Part shown: one piece after another, positions 6,048 to 12,960 of the stretch | How positions within the stretch are numbered: the first letter of the stretch is position 1 | Layout of the letters: the number at the start of each line of letters is the position of its first letter | NCBI GenBank assembly: GCA_017649745.1 | Contig: JAGCGE010000150.1 | Coordinates: 1-19,264, forward strand | From: Clostridiales bacterium | Lineage (GTDB): Bacteria; Bacillota_A; Clostridia; Saccharofermentanales; Saccharofermentanaceae | DNA length: 19,264 bases | Reading direction: 5' to 3' | Program-made: the position numbers and the translations under genes | The notes under the pieces: generated by a model | The model's input: the letters and a program-made list of their open reading frames with translations, nothing else | What the model was told of the DNA's origin: nothing | Databases searched by the model: none

Positions 6048-7781
6048 TTATTCATAATCATCTGAATGCAATTTGTATGCAACATACGCATCCATCATAG
6101 CAGAAACGCAGTCGATTTTGTGTTCATAACGCTTTTTAAGAAGCATTCTATTACCATTAACATCTTGTATAGTTACACAATTCCCCATACAATACTGCAT
6201 TAATGCCTGATCAAATTCTAGCATTCTTTCACCGGCCAATATCTTTAGTTCTCCCAAAGGAACACTTTCTGTTTTCTTACCTTGTATTACTTTTTCTACT
6301 CCAAACGATCCATTCTCACTGATCCAACGCTCAACAAAAGCGCTTGCATTATACGGGTCAAACCCAAAAGATCTAACATCGTAATCGCATCTTTGAATAT
6401 ACTCATCAAGATCATCATAGACGTCATTCATATCTAATACCGTACCAGGCATTATTATTAAACTACCCTCTGCTATGAATTCTTCATATTTTAATCTGGT
6501 AGCTCCTTGAAGATTACGTAATGTTAAATCTGTAATATAAGCTCTTGTTTTGATGCCAAATTTACCGCTCTTATGCGGAAATATAAACGTAAATGCCGTG
6601 AAGTCATTTCCTTGAGATAAGTCTGCGCCCATTGCACATGGTAAACCCCAAAATTCATTTCGTGGATGCACAAGTGTTTCTTCATATGTAAAGTAATATG
6701 TGTAACCTTCCAATGGTATACCGAAACGTTTAGCTAAAATATCATTTCTAGTTGAAGGTGCATTTTCAGCTCTTTCTACTTCTTGTTGGTAAGTTTCATA
6801 TGTTACAGTTACTCCAAGATTAGGATTTGCCTTCATCCACATAGCTGGATTAGCAACTTCTTCAACAGAATCCAATTGATACCAAAATATAGAAACATGA
6901 TCGTTGGGATACTCTCCTTTTAAAATCTTATCTAATTCCATTTTGATTGTGTCCCCCGCTCCGTTTCGAACAGTTCCTTCTGAACTTGTACAAATTATAA
7001 TCCAGTCATCAACTTTAGCAGCACCCTGCTGTATAGCTCCAACAACGTCTTCGTTTATGTCACAAGACAGCCATTCATCTACGCTAGAAACCTTAACTCT
7101 AAGACCTTGAAGTTTGTCTATAGACATAGGCAGAACTTTTATTATAGAGTTGGTTAAAAAGTTCTGTATTCCAAGTTTTGTAGATGCTAATTTCTGTCTC
7201 ATCATACGATTACCGGTTGTGTTCTGCAATGATCCTTCTGTTAAGAAAGTAAAGTACGGTCCTCTTGAACGGTTTATTGCTGTAACAAGAGGCGTTAATA
7301 CTTCTTCAGCTTGTTTCATTGTAGGAGCTACAGTTATTTGCTGTGTTGTAGTAGGATCACAATTTTGCACATAACTATGAATACATGAATCGTAAAGTGT
7401 TTTAGCGGCTCCACGTCCGACAATGAGATACTGTTTATTAGTCAATCTTTTCTTTATTAAACGATTCTCATAGCAATCTTTTTCTGGTATCCAAACACTT
7501 CTTTTCTCGTAATAGAACCATCCAAGTAAGTCTTCTCCCCATAGTTTAAACGTATCAGTCAAATATAAGTCTGAACCGTCAGTAAGTGTTAATTCTTTCT
7601 CACAATACCTAATCCATGCATCTACGGCTGACTGATCGAAATATAAGTGTGGATTAGCTATCTTAGCATCTATACGATTCATTTGCATGGAGATTTTACG
7701 ACACACTGGTATCTTGCCGCTCAAAACGGCATCACGAAACTTAGCATAATTTTTTGGTACTGCGGTATTACTTAATGCCAT
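6048..7781 (-). CDS. terL: Terminase large subunit (DNA-packaging ATPase/nuclease)
   Basis: This 577-residue protein has a complete TerL architecture. Walker A is GRGAAKT (122-128), the adenine/coupling region includes VAPTMKQAEE (151-160), Walker B is VSSVDEW (231-237, with D235 and E236) and motif III is TSSEG (265-269). The RNase H-like nuclease half supplies acidic residues at GADLSQGNDF (D387), FGFDPYN (D475) and KIDCVSAMMDAY (D557/D564). Length and motif spacing fit the Terminase_1 (PF03354) type found in cos and pac phages of Bacillota. The enzyme docks on the portal, pumps DNA into the prohead and cuts the concatemer. The ATG follows AAGGAG with a 9-base spacer. No unambiguous small terminase lies directly upstream; tagged genes flank it on both sides. 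Confidence 0.95.
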   Translation of the reverse strand: MALSNTAVPKNYAKFRDAVLSGKIPVCRKISMQMNRIDAKIANPHLYFDQSAVDAWIRYCEKELTLTDGSDLYLTDTFKLWGEDLLGWFYYEKRSVWIPEKDCYENRLIKKRLTNKQYLIVGRGAAKTLYDSCIHSYVQNCDPTTTQQITVAPTMKQAEEVLTPLVTAINRSRGPYFTFLTEGSLQNTTGNRMMRQKLASTKLGIQNFLTNSIIKVLPMSIDKLQGLRVKVSSVDEWLSCDINEDVVGAIQQGAAKVDDWIIICTSSEGTVRNGAGDTIKMELDKILKGEYPNDHVSIFWYQLDSVEEVANPAMWMKANPNLGVTVTYETYQQEVERAENAPSTRNDILAKRFGIPLEGYTYYFTYEETLVHPRNEFWGLPCAMGADLSQGNDFTAFTFIFPHKSGKFGIKTRAYITDLTLRNLQGATRLKYEEFIAEGSLIIMPGTVLDMNDVYDDLDEYIQRCDYDVRSFGFDPYNASAFVERWISENGSFGVEKVIQGKKTESVPLGELKILAGERMLEFDQALMQYCMGNCVTIQDVNGNRMLLKKRYEHKIDCVSAMMDAYVAYKLHSDDYE

Positions 7782-7813
7782 TTTGAATTTCTCCTTTCTA
7801 ATACATAGTCACA

Positions 7814-8377
7814 CTAATCATCTAAAAATGCAGTTGCTATGTTAGCTCCGACAATCACAGCAGCGCTAACAGCAGCAGAAGTGATTAACTTATTTCGATT
7901 CTTTTTCAAAATATCATTAGCGTAAGCCTCACCCTTCTTTTTACTAATATCGTTCAAATATTTGCTACCGATATTTCTATTAGCTGTATCCATTGCTGAA
8001 CCAGGAAGACCGTATTTATACAATTCTCTTGCATATGCATTTTTATAAGCTTTTTCTGTTCCGCCACGTTTGGTTGCTCGTAAATTAACTCTAGCATCCA
8101 TCATATCCATTTTCTTTTTATCTAGTTTTTCTATAGCTGCTTCATCTTGTTTCATTTTTGAAACAGAAGTAGCAGCAAAGACACGTTTTTTGAAATATTT
8201 AGATGCTTGCTTGTAATCTTTTTTAGCTTGTTTATAAGCTTTTCTAGCCTCACCAACATCATAACGCCTTTTTCCGGCTTCGGTTAAAGATCCGTCTTCA
8301 TTCTGGTATCTACGAACTCCCCATTTCTGACCTCTTATACCATGATGAGCAAGATAATCTTCGTTATAGTACCACAT
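7814..8377 (-). CDS. HHG-tag protein with C-terminal hydrophobic helix (copy 3)
   Basis: The 187-residue product opens MWYYNEDYLAHHGIRGQKWG and continues VRRYQNEDGSLTEAGKRRYD, the clearest form of the shared tag. Residues 43-160 are predominantly charged and helical (Lys/Ala/Tyr/Glu-rich, with AYKQAKKDYKQASK-like repeats), with no recognisable domain. A hydrophobic Ala/Val/Ile helix at about 164-184 precedes a short acidic end (LDD), so the membrane-like helix is C-terminal here, not next to the tag as in copies 1 and 2. The ATG has AGGAGGTGATATTTTT upstream. It lies directly before terL, suggesting a packaging- or head-associated role. Function unknown. Confidence 0.72.
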   Translation of the reverse strand: MWYYNEDYLAHHGIRGQKWGVRRYQNEDGSLTEAGKRRYDVGEARKAYKQAKKDYKQASKYFKKRVFAATSVSKMKQDEAAIEKLDKKKMDMMDARVNLRATKRGGTEKAYKNAYARELYKYGLPGSAMDTANRNIGSKYLNDISKKKGEAYANDILKKNRNKLITSAAVSAAVIVGANIATAFLDD

Positions 8378-8395
8378 AAAAATATCACCTCCTAA

Positions 8396-9205
8396 TTAAT
8401 CTTTTAAATATTTCTTCAACAGAGTGTTTTCGCGTTTCTTTAAAGCATTTTGAGACATTTCTCTAACGCCCTTTCTTCGAGATGCCTTCTTAGCCTGAGC
8501 TATAGCATATGCATTCTTTATTTCATTTCTTCTTTCTTGTATAGCTTTTGCGTCACGAATATACTGAACATCACTCTTGAAATCATTCTCATGACCCTGT
8601 GATCTGAATAAATCCTTATTTAGCATTTTGCCATACTGATTCCTTAAATTTTTATAAGCATTATCTAATTCTGCATTATTATAAGACGATTTATTCAAGA
8701 ATTCATTCGGATTCTTTTTGTTTTCTCGTAAATATTTTATAGAAGATTTTAAAGATTTACTTGTTTCTTTTGCAGCAGCTGTACTATCAGTTAATACTTT
8801 AGCTGATTGTATACGATATTCATTTTCTTTAGCCCTATGGAAACTCCCCTGCCATGGATTAAGAGTGCCACCGTGATGAAAATCAGCTTGATTAGTAAGT
8901 CGTCTAGCCATTTCTTCACCATTACGCAAAATATCGCTTCCAGCTTTTGTTTTAATATGTTCACTAAGTTTGTATCCGCCATAAGCAGCAAGAGCAGTTC
9001 CAGCTACTACAGCTCCAACTTTAAGTGCTGTTTTTAACTTCTTGTGATCACTTTTAGCACCGGATTTCTTTTCTCCGTCGCCACTTCCATAACGCTGTTT
9101 TCCTTCGGCTGTAAGACTTCCATCTTCATTTTGAAATCTACGACGCCCCCATTTTTGTCCAAGGATTCCGTGGTGGCATAAATATGTTGTATTGTAATAC
9201 CACAA
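8396..9205 (-). CDS. HHG-tag protein with hydrophobic helix after the tag (copy 2)
   Basis: With a TTG start at 9205 the product has 269 residues and begins MWYYNTTYLCHHGILGQKWG, lining up with copies 3 and the SLOG gene. An in-frame GTG at 9214 lies within the ribosome binding site GGAGGTGG and is unlikely. After the tag come a Gly/Ser/Lys spacer, then LKTALKVGAVVAGTALAAYG (57-76), nearly identical to copy 1, and a long helical Lys/Asn/Glu-rich tail ending in a basic segment (about 235-269). The near-identical helix, including its DNA sequence (for example AACTTCTTGTGATC on the plus strand near 9036 and 9604), shows recent tandem duplication with copy 1. Probably head-associated; function unknown. 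Confidence 0.73.
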   Translation of the reverse strand: MWYYNTTYLCHHGILGQKWGRRRFQNEDGSLTAEGKQRYGSGDGEKKSGAKSDHKKLKTALKVGAVVAGTALAAYGGYKLSEHIKTKAGSDILRNGEEMARRLTNQADFHHGGTLNPWQGSFHRAKENEYRIQSAKVLTDSTAAAKETSKSLKSSIKYLRENKKNPNEFLNKSSYNNAELDNAYKNLRNQYGKMLNKDLFRSQGHENDFKSDVQYIRDAKAIQERRNEIKNAYAIAQAKKASRRKGVREMSQNALKKRENTLLKKYLKD

Positions 9206-9217
9206 TATTACCACCTC

Positions 9218-9799
9218 CTATTTCTTTTTACGATTCTGATAGAGATACTTAGCAGACTTTAATGTCGATCTCTTAAACTCTTTAGCCTGCTTATTAGCAG
9301 AAGCCATAGCTTGACCTGCACGTTCTGCAGCAGCGCTAGATTGAGCTCTAAACGCCCAGGATTCTTTAGCAAGCCATTCACGTTCTTTGCTCCCCTGCTT
9401 GTAATTCAAAGATGTTCTCTTTAGCAATTCGGATTCTGCATCGTATTTGTTCATTTCATCTACGAGAGATTCAAATTTGCTTCTGCCCTTCTCTAAAATA
9501 TCATCCATAGCCTTGCCCTTGATGTGCTGGCTAAGTTTGTATCCGCCATAAGCAGCTAATGCAGTACCTGCAACTGCGGCACCGACTTTAAGAGCAGTCT
9601 TTAACTTCTTGTGATCTTTTTTTTCTTTTGAACCCGATTTTTCGCCAGATCCTTTACGTCCTTCACCGTATCCATAATGCGCTCTACCTTCAGCAGTAAG
9701 GGAGCCGTCAGAATTCTGGTAACGTCTTGTACCCCATTTCTGACCCTTTATGCCGTGATGCGAAAGGTAATCCGGGTAAATATAACACCACTCACTCAT
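9218..9799 (-). CDS. HHG-tag protein with hydrophobic helix after the tag (copy 1)
   Basis: The 193-residue product begins MSEWCYIYPDYLSHHGIKGQ, continuing KWGTRRYQNSDGSLTAEG. A flexible Gly/Ser/Lys spacer (43-65) leads to a small-residue hydrophobic helix, LKTALKVGAAVAGTALAAYG (66-85), and then a charged Ala-rich helical region (95-193) ending KRSTLKSAKYLYQNRKKK. It has an ATG behind AGGAGGT. Its N-terminus matches the copy just before the portal, while its helix matches the next gene, so it appears to be a mosaic or ancestral form of the family. A decayed copy of its last codons lies immediately upstream at 9812-9861. It may be an internal virion or scaffold-like protein; there is no enzyme motif. 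Confidence 0.73.
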   Translation of the reverse strand: MSEWCYIYPDYLSHHGIKGQKWGTRRYQNSDGSLTAEGRAHYGYGEGRKGSGEKSGSKEKKDHKKLKTALKVGAAVAGTALAAYGGYKLSQHIKGKAMDDILEKGRSKFESLVDEMNKYDAESELLKRTSLNYKQGSKEREWLAKESWAFRAQSSAAAERAGQAMASANKQAKEFKRSTLKSAKYLYQNRKKK

Positions 9800-9811
9800 T
9801 TTTTTTACCTC

Positions 9812-9861
9812 CTATTTTTACGATTTTTAATAAGATAAGCTGCCGACTTAAACGTAGAACT
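9812..9861 (-). pseudogene. 3' remnant of a sixth HHG-tag gene
   Basis: Read on the minus strand, this gap encodes SSTFKSAAYLIKNRKN, which aligns with the last residues of copy 1 (RSTLKSAKYLYQNRKK). At the DNA level AATCGTAAAAA and the TAG-GAGGT end are shared, and mismatches elsewhere fall largely at third positions. It follows its own ribosome-binding-like AAAGGAGGTA but has no start codon, and the last few bases are shifted so the TAG is out of phase. The rest of the gene, including the tag, is gone. This is best explained by duplication followed by deletion. Confidence 0.6.
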
Positions 9862-9872
9862 AGATACCTCCT

Positions 9873-10241
9873 TTATACAGAATCATAACCGCCGGGCTGG
9901 CATACAACATCGCTAAAAGCGTACATACGCCATTCATATTCGGTCGCATGTTTCTCTAATTCCTGTATAACTGTAGAATTAGAAGGCGTATCAAATAGCA
10001 ATTTAACTTTTATGTAAATATAAGTCTTAATTGCTTCAAGGTCCGTTCTATCTCCTATGACGTCAGACCACACGTCATTTTCATCAGTAATTTTAGTTCC
10101 TTCCTCTACGATCCCCATCTGAGCAAGTCCCATCAATACTGAATTTATGTCTACGATAATGTCTGTGTCGAAACCTTCGTATAGCTGTGAAGGACCCAAC
10201 ATCTCCTTTATCGTATTTAACACACTATTCGTTACTGCCAT
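9873..10241 (-). CDS. Head-tail connector-like (gp6-type) small protein
   Basis: The 122-residue product begins MAVTNSVLNTIKEMLGP and contains FDTDIIVDINSVLMGLAQMG, DVWSDVIGD and LEAIKTYIYIKVKLLFD, ending with a helix that includes ATEYEWRM. The all-helical pattern, with a helix pair ending ...AVKTY-Y-KVKLLFD-P, resembles the gp6/QLRG-type DNA-packaging adaptor proteins that sit beneath the portal. Its position upstream of terL is unusual for an adaptor, so a small-terminase-like role cannot be excluded. The ATG at 10241 has GGAGG 8 bases away, 2 bases after the HNH gene's stop; ATGs further upstream are too close to that site. Confidence 0.55.
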   Translation of the reverse strand: MAVTNSVLNTIKEMLGPSQLYEGFDTDIIVDINSVLMGLAQMGIVEEGTKITDENDVWSDVIGDRTDLEAIKTYIYIKVKLLFDTPSNSTVIQELEKHATEYEWRMYAFSDVVCQPGGYDSV

Positions 10242-10243
10242 AG

Positions 10244-10663
10244 TCATTTCCTCCACAAACATGTATCGTTTGGTTTCCGCTCTACAAATTCTTCTTTCAG
10301 GGGACTCTTGTCTACTCCGTAATGTATAAGGTTATGTGTATTCATCGACACGCAAACCAAATAATCCGGATCTATAAGAAGATTGTTATGACTTAAAATA
10401 TCATCAGAAGTTATTGGATTCATATGATGTACTATAATCTTACCAATAATCTCTTCTCCAGGAAAAGCCATATCACAACCTAAGTCCCTGACTATCACTT
10501 GACTTCTAATATTTTGCCACTCTCTACTTCTGTAAAATTCTTGATTAAGAAAACGCTCAAAACCAAAGGTATCAGCTCCTACTGCTGCTCCGTCTAGTTT
10601 CAAATATCTATACCGTTCTTCATAACTTGGTATAGTAATTAATTCTGAGTATCGCCTGATCAT
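10244..10663 (-). CDS. HNH endonuclease
   Basis: The 139-residue protein contains FYRSREWQNIRSQVIVRD, CDMAF, then IIVHHMNPI (His79, His80, Asn82), PDYLVCVS and NTHNLIHYG (His110, Asn111, His114), the ordered His-Asn-His signature of phage HNH nucleases. Only one Cys (Cys63) lies before the HH, so a standard four-Cys zinc site is not evident. HNH proteins next to terminases are known to act in DNA packaging and cos cleavage; others are selfish homing enzymes. The upstream reading frame opens at 10708, but the ATG at 10663 has AAGGAG at a 7-base spacing. That site lies inside a hairpin, suggesting that translation is restrained. Confidence 0.87.
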   Translation of the reverse strand: MIRRYSELITIPSYEERYRYLKLDGAAVGADTFGFERFLNQEFYRSREWQNIRSQVIVRDLGCDMAFPGEEIIGKIIVHHMNPITSDDILSHNNLLIDPDYLVCVSMNTHNLIHYGVDKSPLKEEFVERKPNDTCLWRK

Positions 10664-10670
10664 AGTTAAA

Positions 10671-10718
10671 CTCCTTAAAGGAGCGAGGAGTGCCCCAAAA
10701 AGAGACACCCTCTACTCC
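10671..10718 (-). promoter_or_regulatory. Two mutually exclusive hairpins covering the HNH ribosome binding site
   Basis: Hairpin A (10680-10718) pairs GGAGTAGAGGGTGTCTC with GGGGCACTCCTCGCTCC across a five-U loop; by hand 15 of 17 positions pair, counting G-U. Hairpin B (10671-10683) pairs CTCCT with AGGAG around a UUA loop and hides the AAGGAG site of the HNH gene. The CTCC at 10680-10683 is needed by both, so A and B cannot form together and forming A would free the site. No U-run follows hairpin A, so it is not a classic terminator. Confidence 0.5.
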
Positions 10719-10732
10719 ATTTTGAATTTTTA

Positions 10733-11173
10733 CTACTTCATCTGCTCAACTCTTTCACGAAACTCTTCGAGTTCCATTTTCATGTGATCATTAGGCGCGT
10801 TCTGAATCAGACTATTGAGAGTTTCGACCATCCACTCATCATCGCCTGCATACCTACCTCTGCTATCACGTCTACCGTATCCGTTATAACCATTGTTACC
10901 GTAATACGGCATCATTCCAGAGTAGTTACCGCCTCTAGTGCCATAGGATCCACTCCTATCAGCGCCATATCTGTATGTGCCTTGCATACTTCCGCGAGCG
11001 CCATAAGAGTAACCGGTACGTTCTTCAGCCATCTCAATGATCTTGCACAGGTTCTTTGCTGTATGTGCAAGTGTGTCAATACAGGGCAGATCTCTAGGGT
11101 TAATCTCGCCTCTTCTGCCATATTCCTTGAGCTCTTCGATAGCCATTTCCTTCAATTCATACAAATCTTTCAT
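10733..11173 (-). CDS. Gly/Tyr-rich protein of unknown function
   Basis: The 146-residue product begins MKDLYELKEMAIEELKEYGR, a charged helical region (1-60) that includes DTLAHTAKNLCKIIEMAEER. A low-complexity segment rich in Gly, Tyr, Arg, Ser and Asn (about 62-108, e.g. GNNGYNGYGRRDSRG) follows, and a short charged helix (DEWMVETLNSLIQNAP...) closes it. The helix-disordered-helix design recalls unnamed proteins from gut clostridial phages, but I know no function. The ATG at 11173 has AAGGAGG at an 8-base spacing; the frame upstream of it, open to 11203, lacks support. The Gly/Tyr composition is shared in style with the Gly-rich protein at 11654-12610. Confidence 0.68.
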   Translation of the reverse strand: MKDLYELKEMAIEELKEYGRRGEINPRDLPCIDTLAHTAKNLCKIIEMAEERTGYSYGARGSMQGTYRYGADRSGSYGTRGGNYSGMMPYYGNNGYNGYGRRDSRGRYAGDDEWMVETLNSLIQNAPNDHMKMELEEFRERVEQMK

Positions 11174-11189
11174 GGTTTCATCCTCCTTT

Positions 11190-11636
11190 TTATTCGAATA
11201 CAATGTTGAAGTTCTGAGCAGTTATAGTCTGAGTACTAATGTTTCTTACGGACACACTACTACAAGAGCACAAATATGGTACCCTAACGTTAATAGTAGT
11301 AGAAACATTGTTAAACAGTTCAACCGCAGTTGGTGAAATTGTCATTATACTCGAAGGATCGACCTCACCATCAATGGCAAGAGCAATACTAATCGGTTCT
11401 ACTGTGCCACCTGTAGGAATAGCAATATTACCACTAACAGATACAAGATAGTCAGCATTTCTACGATTATTATTCATAATATACTGTCTAAAGAATCTAT
11501 TAGCTAACCGGAATATACCAGAGCCATCACGATGGTAAATAAAACCGCAATTACAAGGAACAGGAGATTCAGTGAAAATCATGCTGCCATTAGCAAGAAT
11601 ATCCTGAGCAGCGTTTGCACTATATTCAGCAGCCAT
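11190..11636 (-). CDS. Beta-rich virion-type protein of unknown function
   Basis: The 148-residue product begins MAAEYSANAAQDILANGSMI, followed by FTESPVPCNCGFIYHRDGSG. Residues 60-148 alternate short strands: YLVSVSGNIAIPTGGTV, EPISIALAIDGE, STTINVRVPYLCSC and VRNISTQTITAQNFNIVF. This alternation and the VSGNIAIPTGGTV-type segment resemble a jelly-roll (C1q/TNF-like or BclA C-terminal type) trimeric domain, found in phage fibres and decoration proteins; this is a fold-level inference. The ATG at 11636 follows GGGGAGGTG at good spacing, while a GTG at 11645 lies inside the binding site. Two Cys pairs (CNC, CSC) are notable. Confidence 0.6.
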   Translation of the reverse strand: MAAEYSANAAQDILANGSMIFTESPVPCNCGFIYHRDGSGIFRLANRFFRQYIMNNNRRNADYLVSVSGNIAIPTGGTVEPISIALAIDGEVDPSSIMTISPTAVELFNNVSTTINVRVPYLCSCSSVSVRNISTQTITAQNFNIVFE

Positions 11637-11653
11637 AGTTTTCACCTCCCCTA

Positions 11654-12610
11654 TTAGAAGTTACCGCATCCACAACCGCAGCTATTATTCTGCTGACAGG
11701 TGAAGATGGGCTGTCTTCCATAAACAGGTACAGAGGGAACAGGACAGTTAGATAATCTGTTATACAGAGCATCGACCTCGTTGTTAAGACCCTGCTGGAA
11801 CAGTGCTGTCTGAGCATTGTTATTAGCAAGAATCTGAGCAGTCTGTTCGATCTGAGAAGCCTGGCCACGAGAATAAATAAGCTCCTGACGCAGGTTAGCG
11901 TTCTCTCTACGCTCTGCCTGAAGTTCCTGATCGCACAACTTATCAATAATACGCTGGAAACCAGCATTCTGAGACTCAATGATAGCACTAGTATTTCTAG
12001 CTGCCTCATATCTGTCTGCACAGTTTTCGCTCTGAACAAGTGCCTGTGTCTGAGCAGTAGCAAGTCTGTTATCGCAGCAACACTGAGCAAGCTGAGCCTG
12101 AAGCCCATTGAACCCAGTATTCATAGCGGTCTGATTAGCAAACATCTGCTGCATATTAGCCATCTGACGGCCATTATTAGCGATTTCAGCCTGACTAAAG
12201 CCATTATTAATAGCAGAAGTAATCTGTCCAGTAGACTGACAAATACCCTGATTAACTCCGGCGATTCCGAGCTGAACGTCGCCAAATCCGCTAGTAACAC
12301 TGTTCTGCAGAGCACTGATTGCACTCTGAGTTGCTGCCTGGTTAAAGCCGGCATTGGTATTAGCGTTGATTCCCTGCTGACCATTCAAAAGCCAAGGGAA
12401 ATCATAGCCAAGCATCATGTTGCCGAAGCCTCCAAAGCCGCCAAAACCACCCATACCATAACCGCCTCCGAAACCTCCGAAAGCGAAGAGGACGAGAAGA
12501 ATGATCCACATATCACTTCCCCATCCAAAACCGCCGTTTCCGCCGTAGCCGCCACCATACATAGGGGCTACCGGCATTACCATGTCGTTACCAACTGATG
12601 TCATATCCAT
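11654..12610 (-). CDS. Gly-rich, one-helix membrane-like protein with Cys clusters
   Basis: This 318-residue protein has a Gly/Phe/Tyr-rich N-terminus (GGGYGGNGGFGWG) surrounding one hydrophobic segment, MWIILLVLFAF (34-44), and further GFGG repeats to about 65. The middle is Gln/Asn/Ala-rich and helical (SAISALQNSV, GLQAQLAQCCCDN), with a probable coiled coil around RRENANLRQELI. The C-terminus is Cys-rich: FTCQQNNSCGCGCGNF. I recall similar proteins from gut Bacillota phages without an assigned role; the helix would allow membrane or virion-interior placement. The ATG has GAAAGGA upstream. A possible promoter (TATAAT) lies 35 bases before it. Function unknown. Confidence 0.7.
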   Translation of the reverse strand: MDMTSVGNDMVMPVAPMYGGGYGGNGGFGWGSDMWIILLVLFAFGGFGGGYGMGGFGGFGGFGNMMLGYDFPWLLNGQQGINANTNAGFNQAATQSAISALQNSVTSGFGDVQLGIAGVNQGICQSTGQITSAINNGFSQAEIANNGRQMANMQQMFANQTAMNTGFNGLQAQLAQCCCDNRLATAQTQALVQSENCADRYEAARNTSAIIESQNAGFQRIIDKLCDQELQAERRENANLRQELIYSRGQASQIEQTAQILANNNAQTALFQQGLNNEVDALYNRLSNCPVPSVPVYGRQPIFTCQQNNSCGCGCGNF

Positions 12611-12644
12611 GTTGTCCTTTCTACCGTAGTAACGGATTTCTAGT

Positions 12645-12650
12645 ATTATA
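12645..12650 (-). promoter_or_regulatory. Candidate internal -10 element (TATAAT)
   Basis: A perfect TATAAT lies in the 78-base gap before the Gly-rich gene, placing a start of transcription near 12638, about 28 bases before that ATG. No convincing -35 box is found 16-18 bases upstream. The element sits within an inverted repeat, TAGTAT-A-ATACTA, and just after a 7-bp stem (TAGTTCT/GGAACTA, 12656-12677). It may be an internal promoter, a regulated one, or an RNA hairpin seen by chance. Confidence 0.3.
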
Positions 12651-12688
12651 CTAAATAGTTCCCGCGCGTTAGAACTATAAGTACCTGA

Positions 12689-12955
12689 TTAGTTTTGTTC
12701 CAAGTTATTTTGAATAGGAGCGCCGATATTCTGACGTATCATATCAGCTTGCTGTCCTGTAAAATGTCCTTGGTTCATCATATACTGACCAATGGCCTCC
12801 GGGTTGCCTGCTATACCCAGTTTCTGTATCTCGTCATGCTGTGCTTGGTTTATAGCACCTTGCTGCAAGAGAAAATCATTAGTTAAAGAAGGGTTTGCTC
12901 GGAGTTGACGAATATAGTCCATTACCTGTTTCATTCTTCCAAATGGTGGGTACAT
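12689..12955 (-). CDS. Small Gln/Asn-rich hypothetical protein
   Basis: The 88-residue product begins MYPPFGRMKQVMDYIRQLRA and continues with repeated short helices: LLQQGAINQAQHDEIQKLGI, NPEAIGQYMMNQGHF and QQADMIRQNIG. No catalytic motif, signal peptide or membrane segment is visible. The ATG has AAAAGGAG with good spacing and lies 6 bases after the previous gene's stop (12961), so it is probably co-translated with the protease and the neighbouring small protein. In recalled gut phage genomes, similar small helical proteins accompany the Gly-rich protein, but none has a known role. Confidence 0.66.
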   Translation of the reverse strand: MYPPFGRMKQVMDYIRQLRANPSLTNDFLLQQGAINQAQHDEIQKLGIAGNPEAIGQYMMNQGHFTGQQADMIRQNIGAPIQNNLEQN

Positions 12956-12960
12956 TCAAA

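Noticed and set aside
10244..10708. HNH gene starting at 10708 (GTG)
   Set aside because: The extra 15 codons cover the hairpin region and have no well-spaced binding site; ATG at 10663 with AAGGAG is better.
10680..10718. Intrinsic transcription terminator before the HNH gene
   Set aside because: The stem is strong, but the U-run is in the loop, not after the stem, and the operon continues straight on.
12656..12677. Terminator before the Gly-rich gene
   Set aside because: Only a 7-bp stem with an 8-base loop and no U-tract; a promoter-like TATAAT follows instead.
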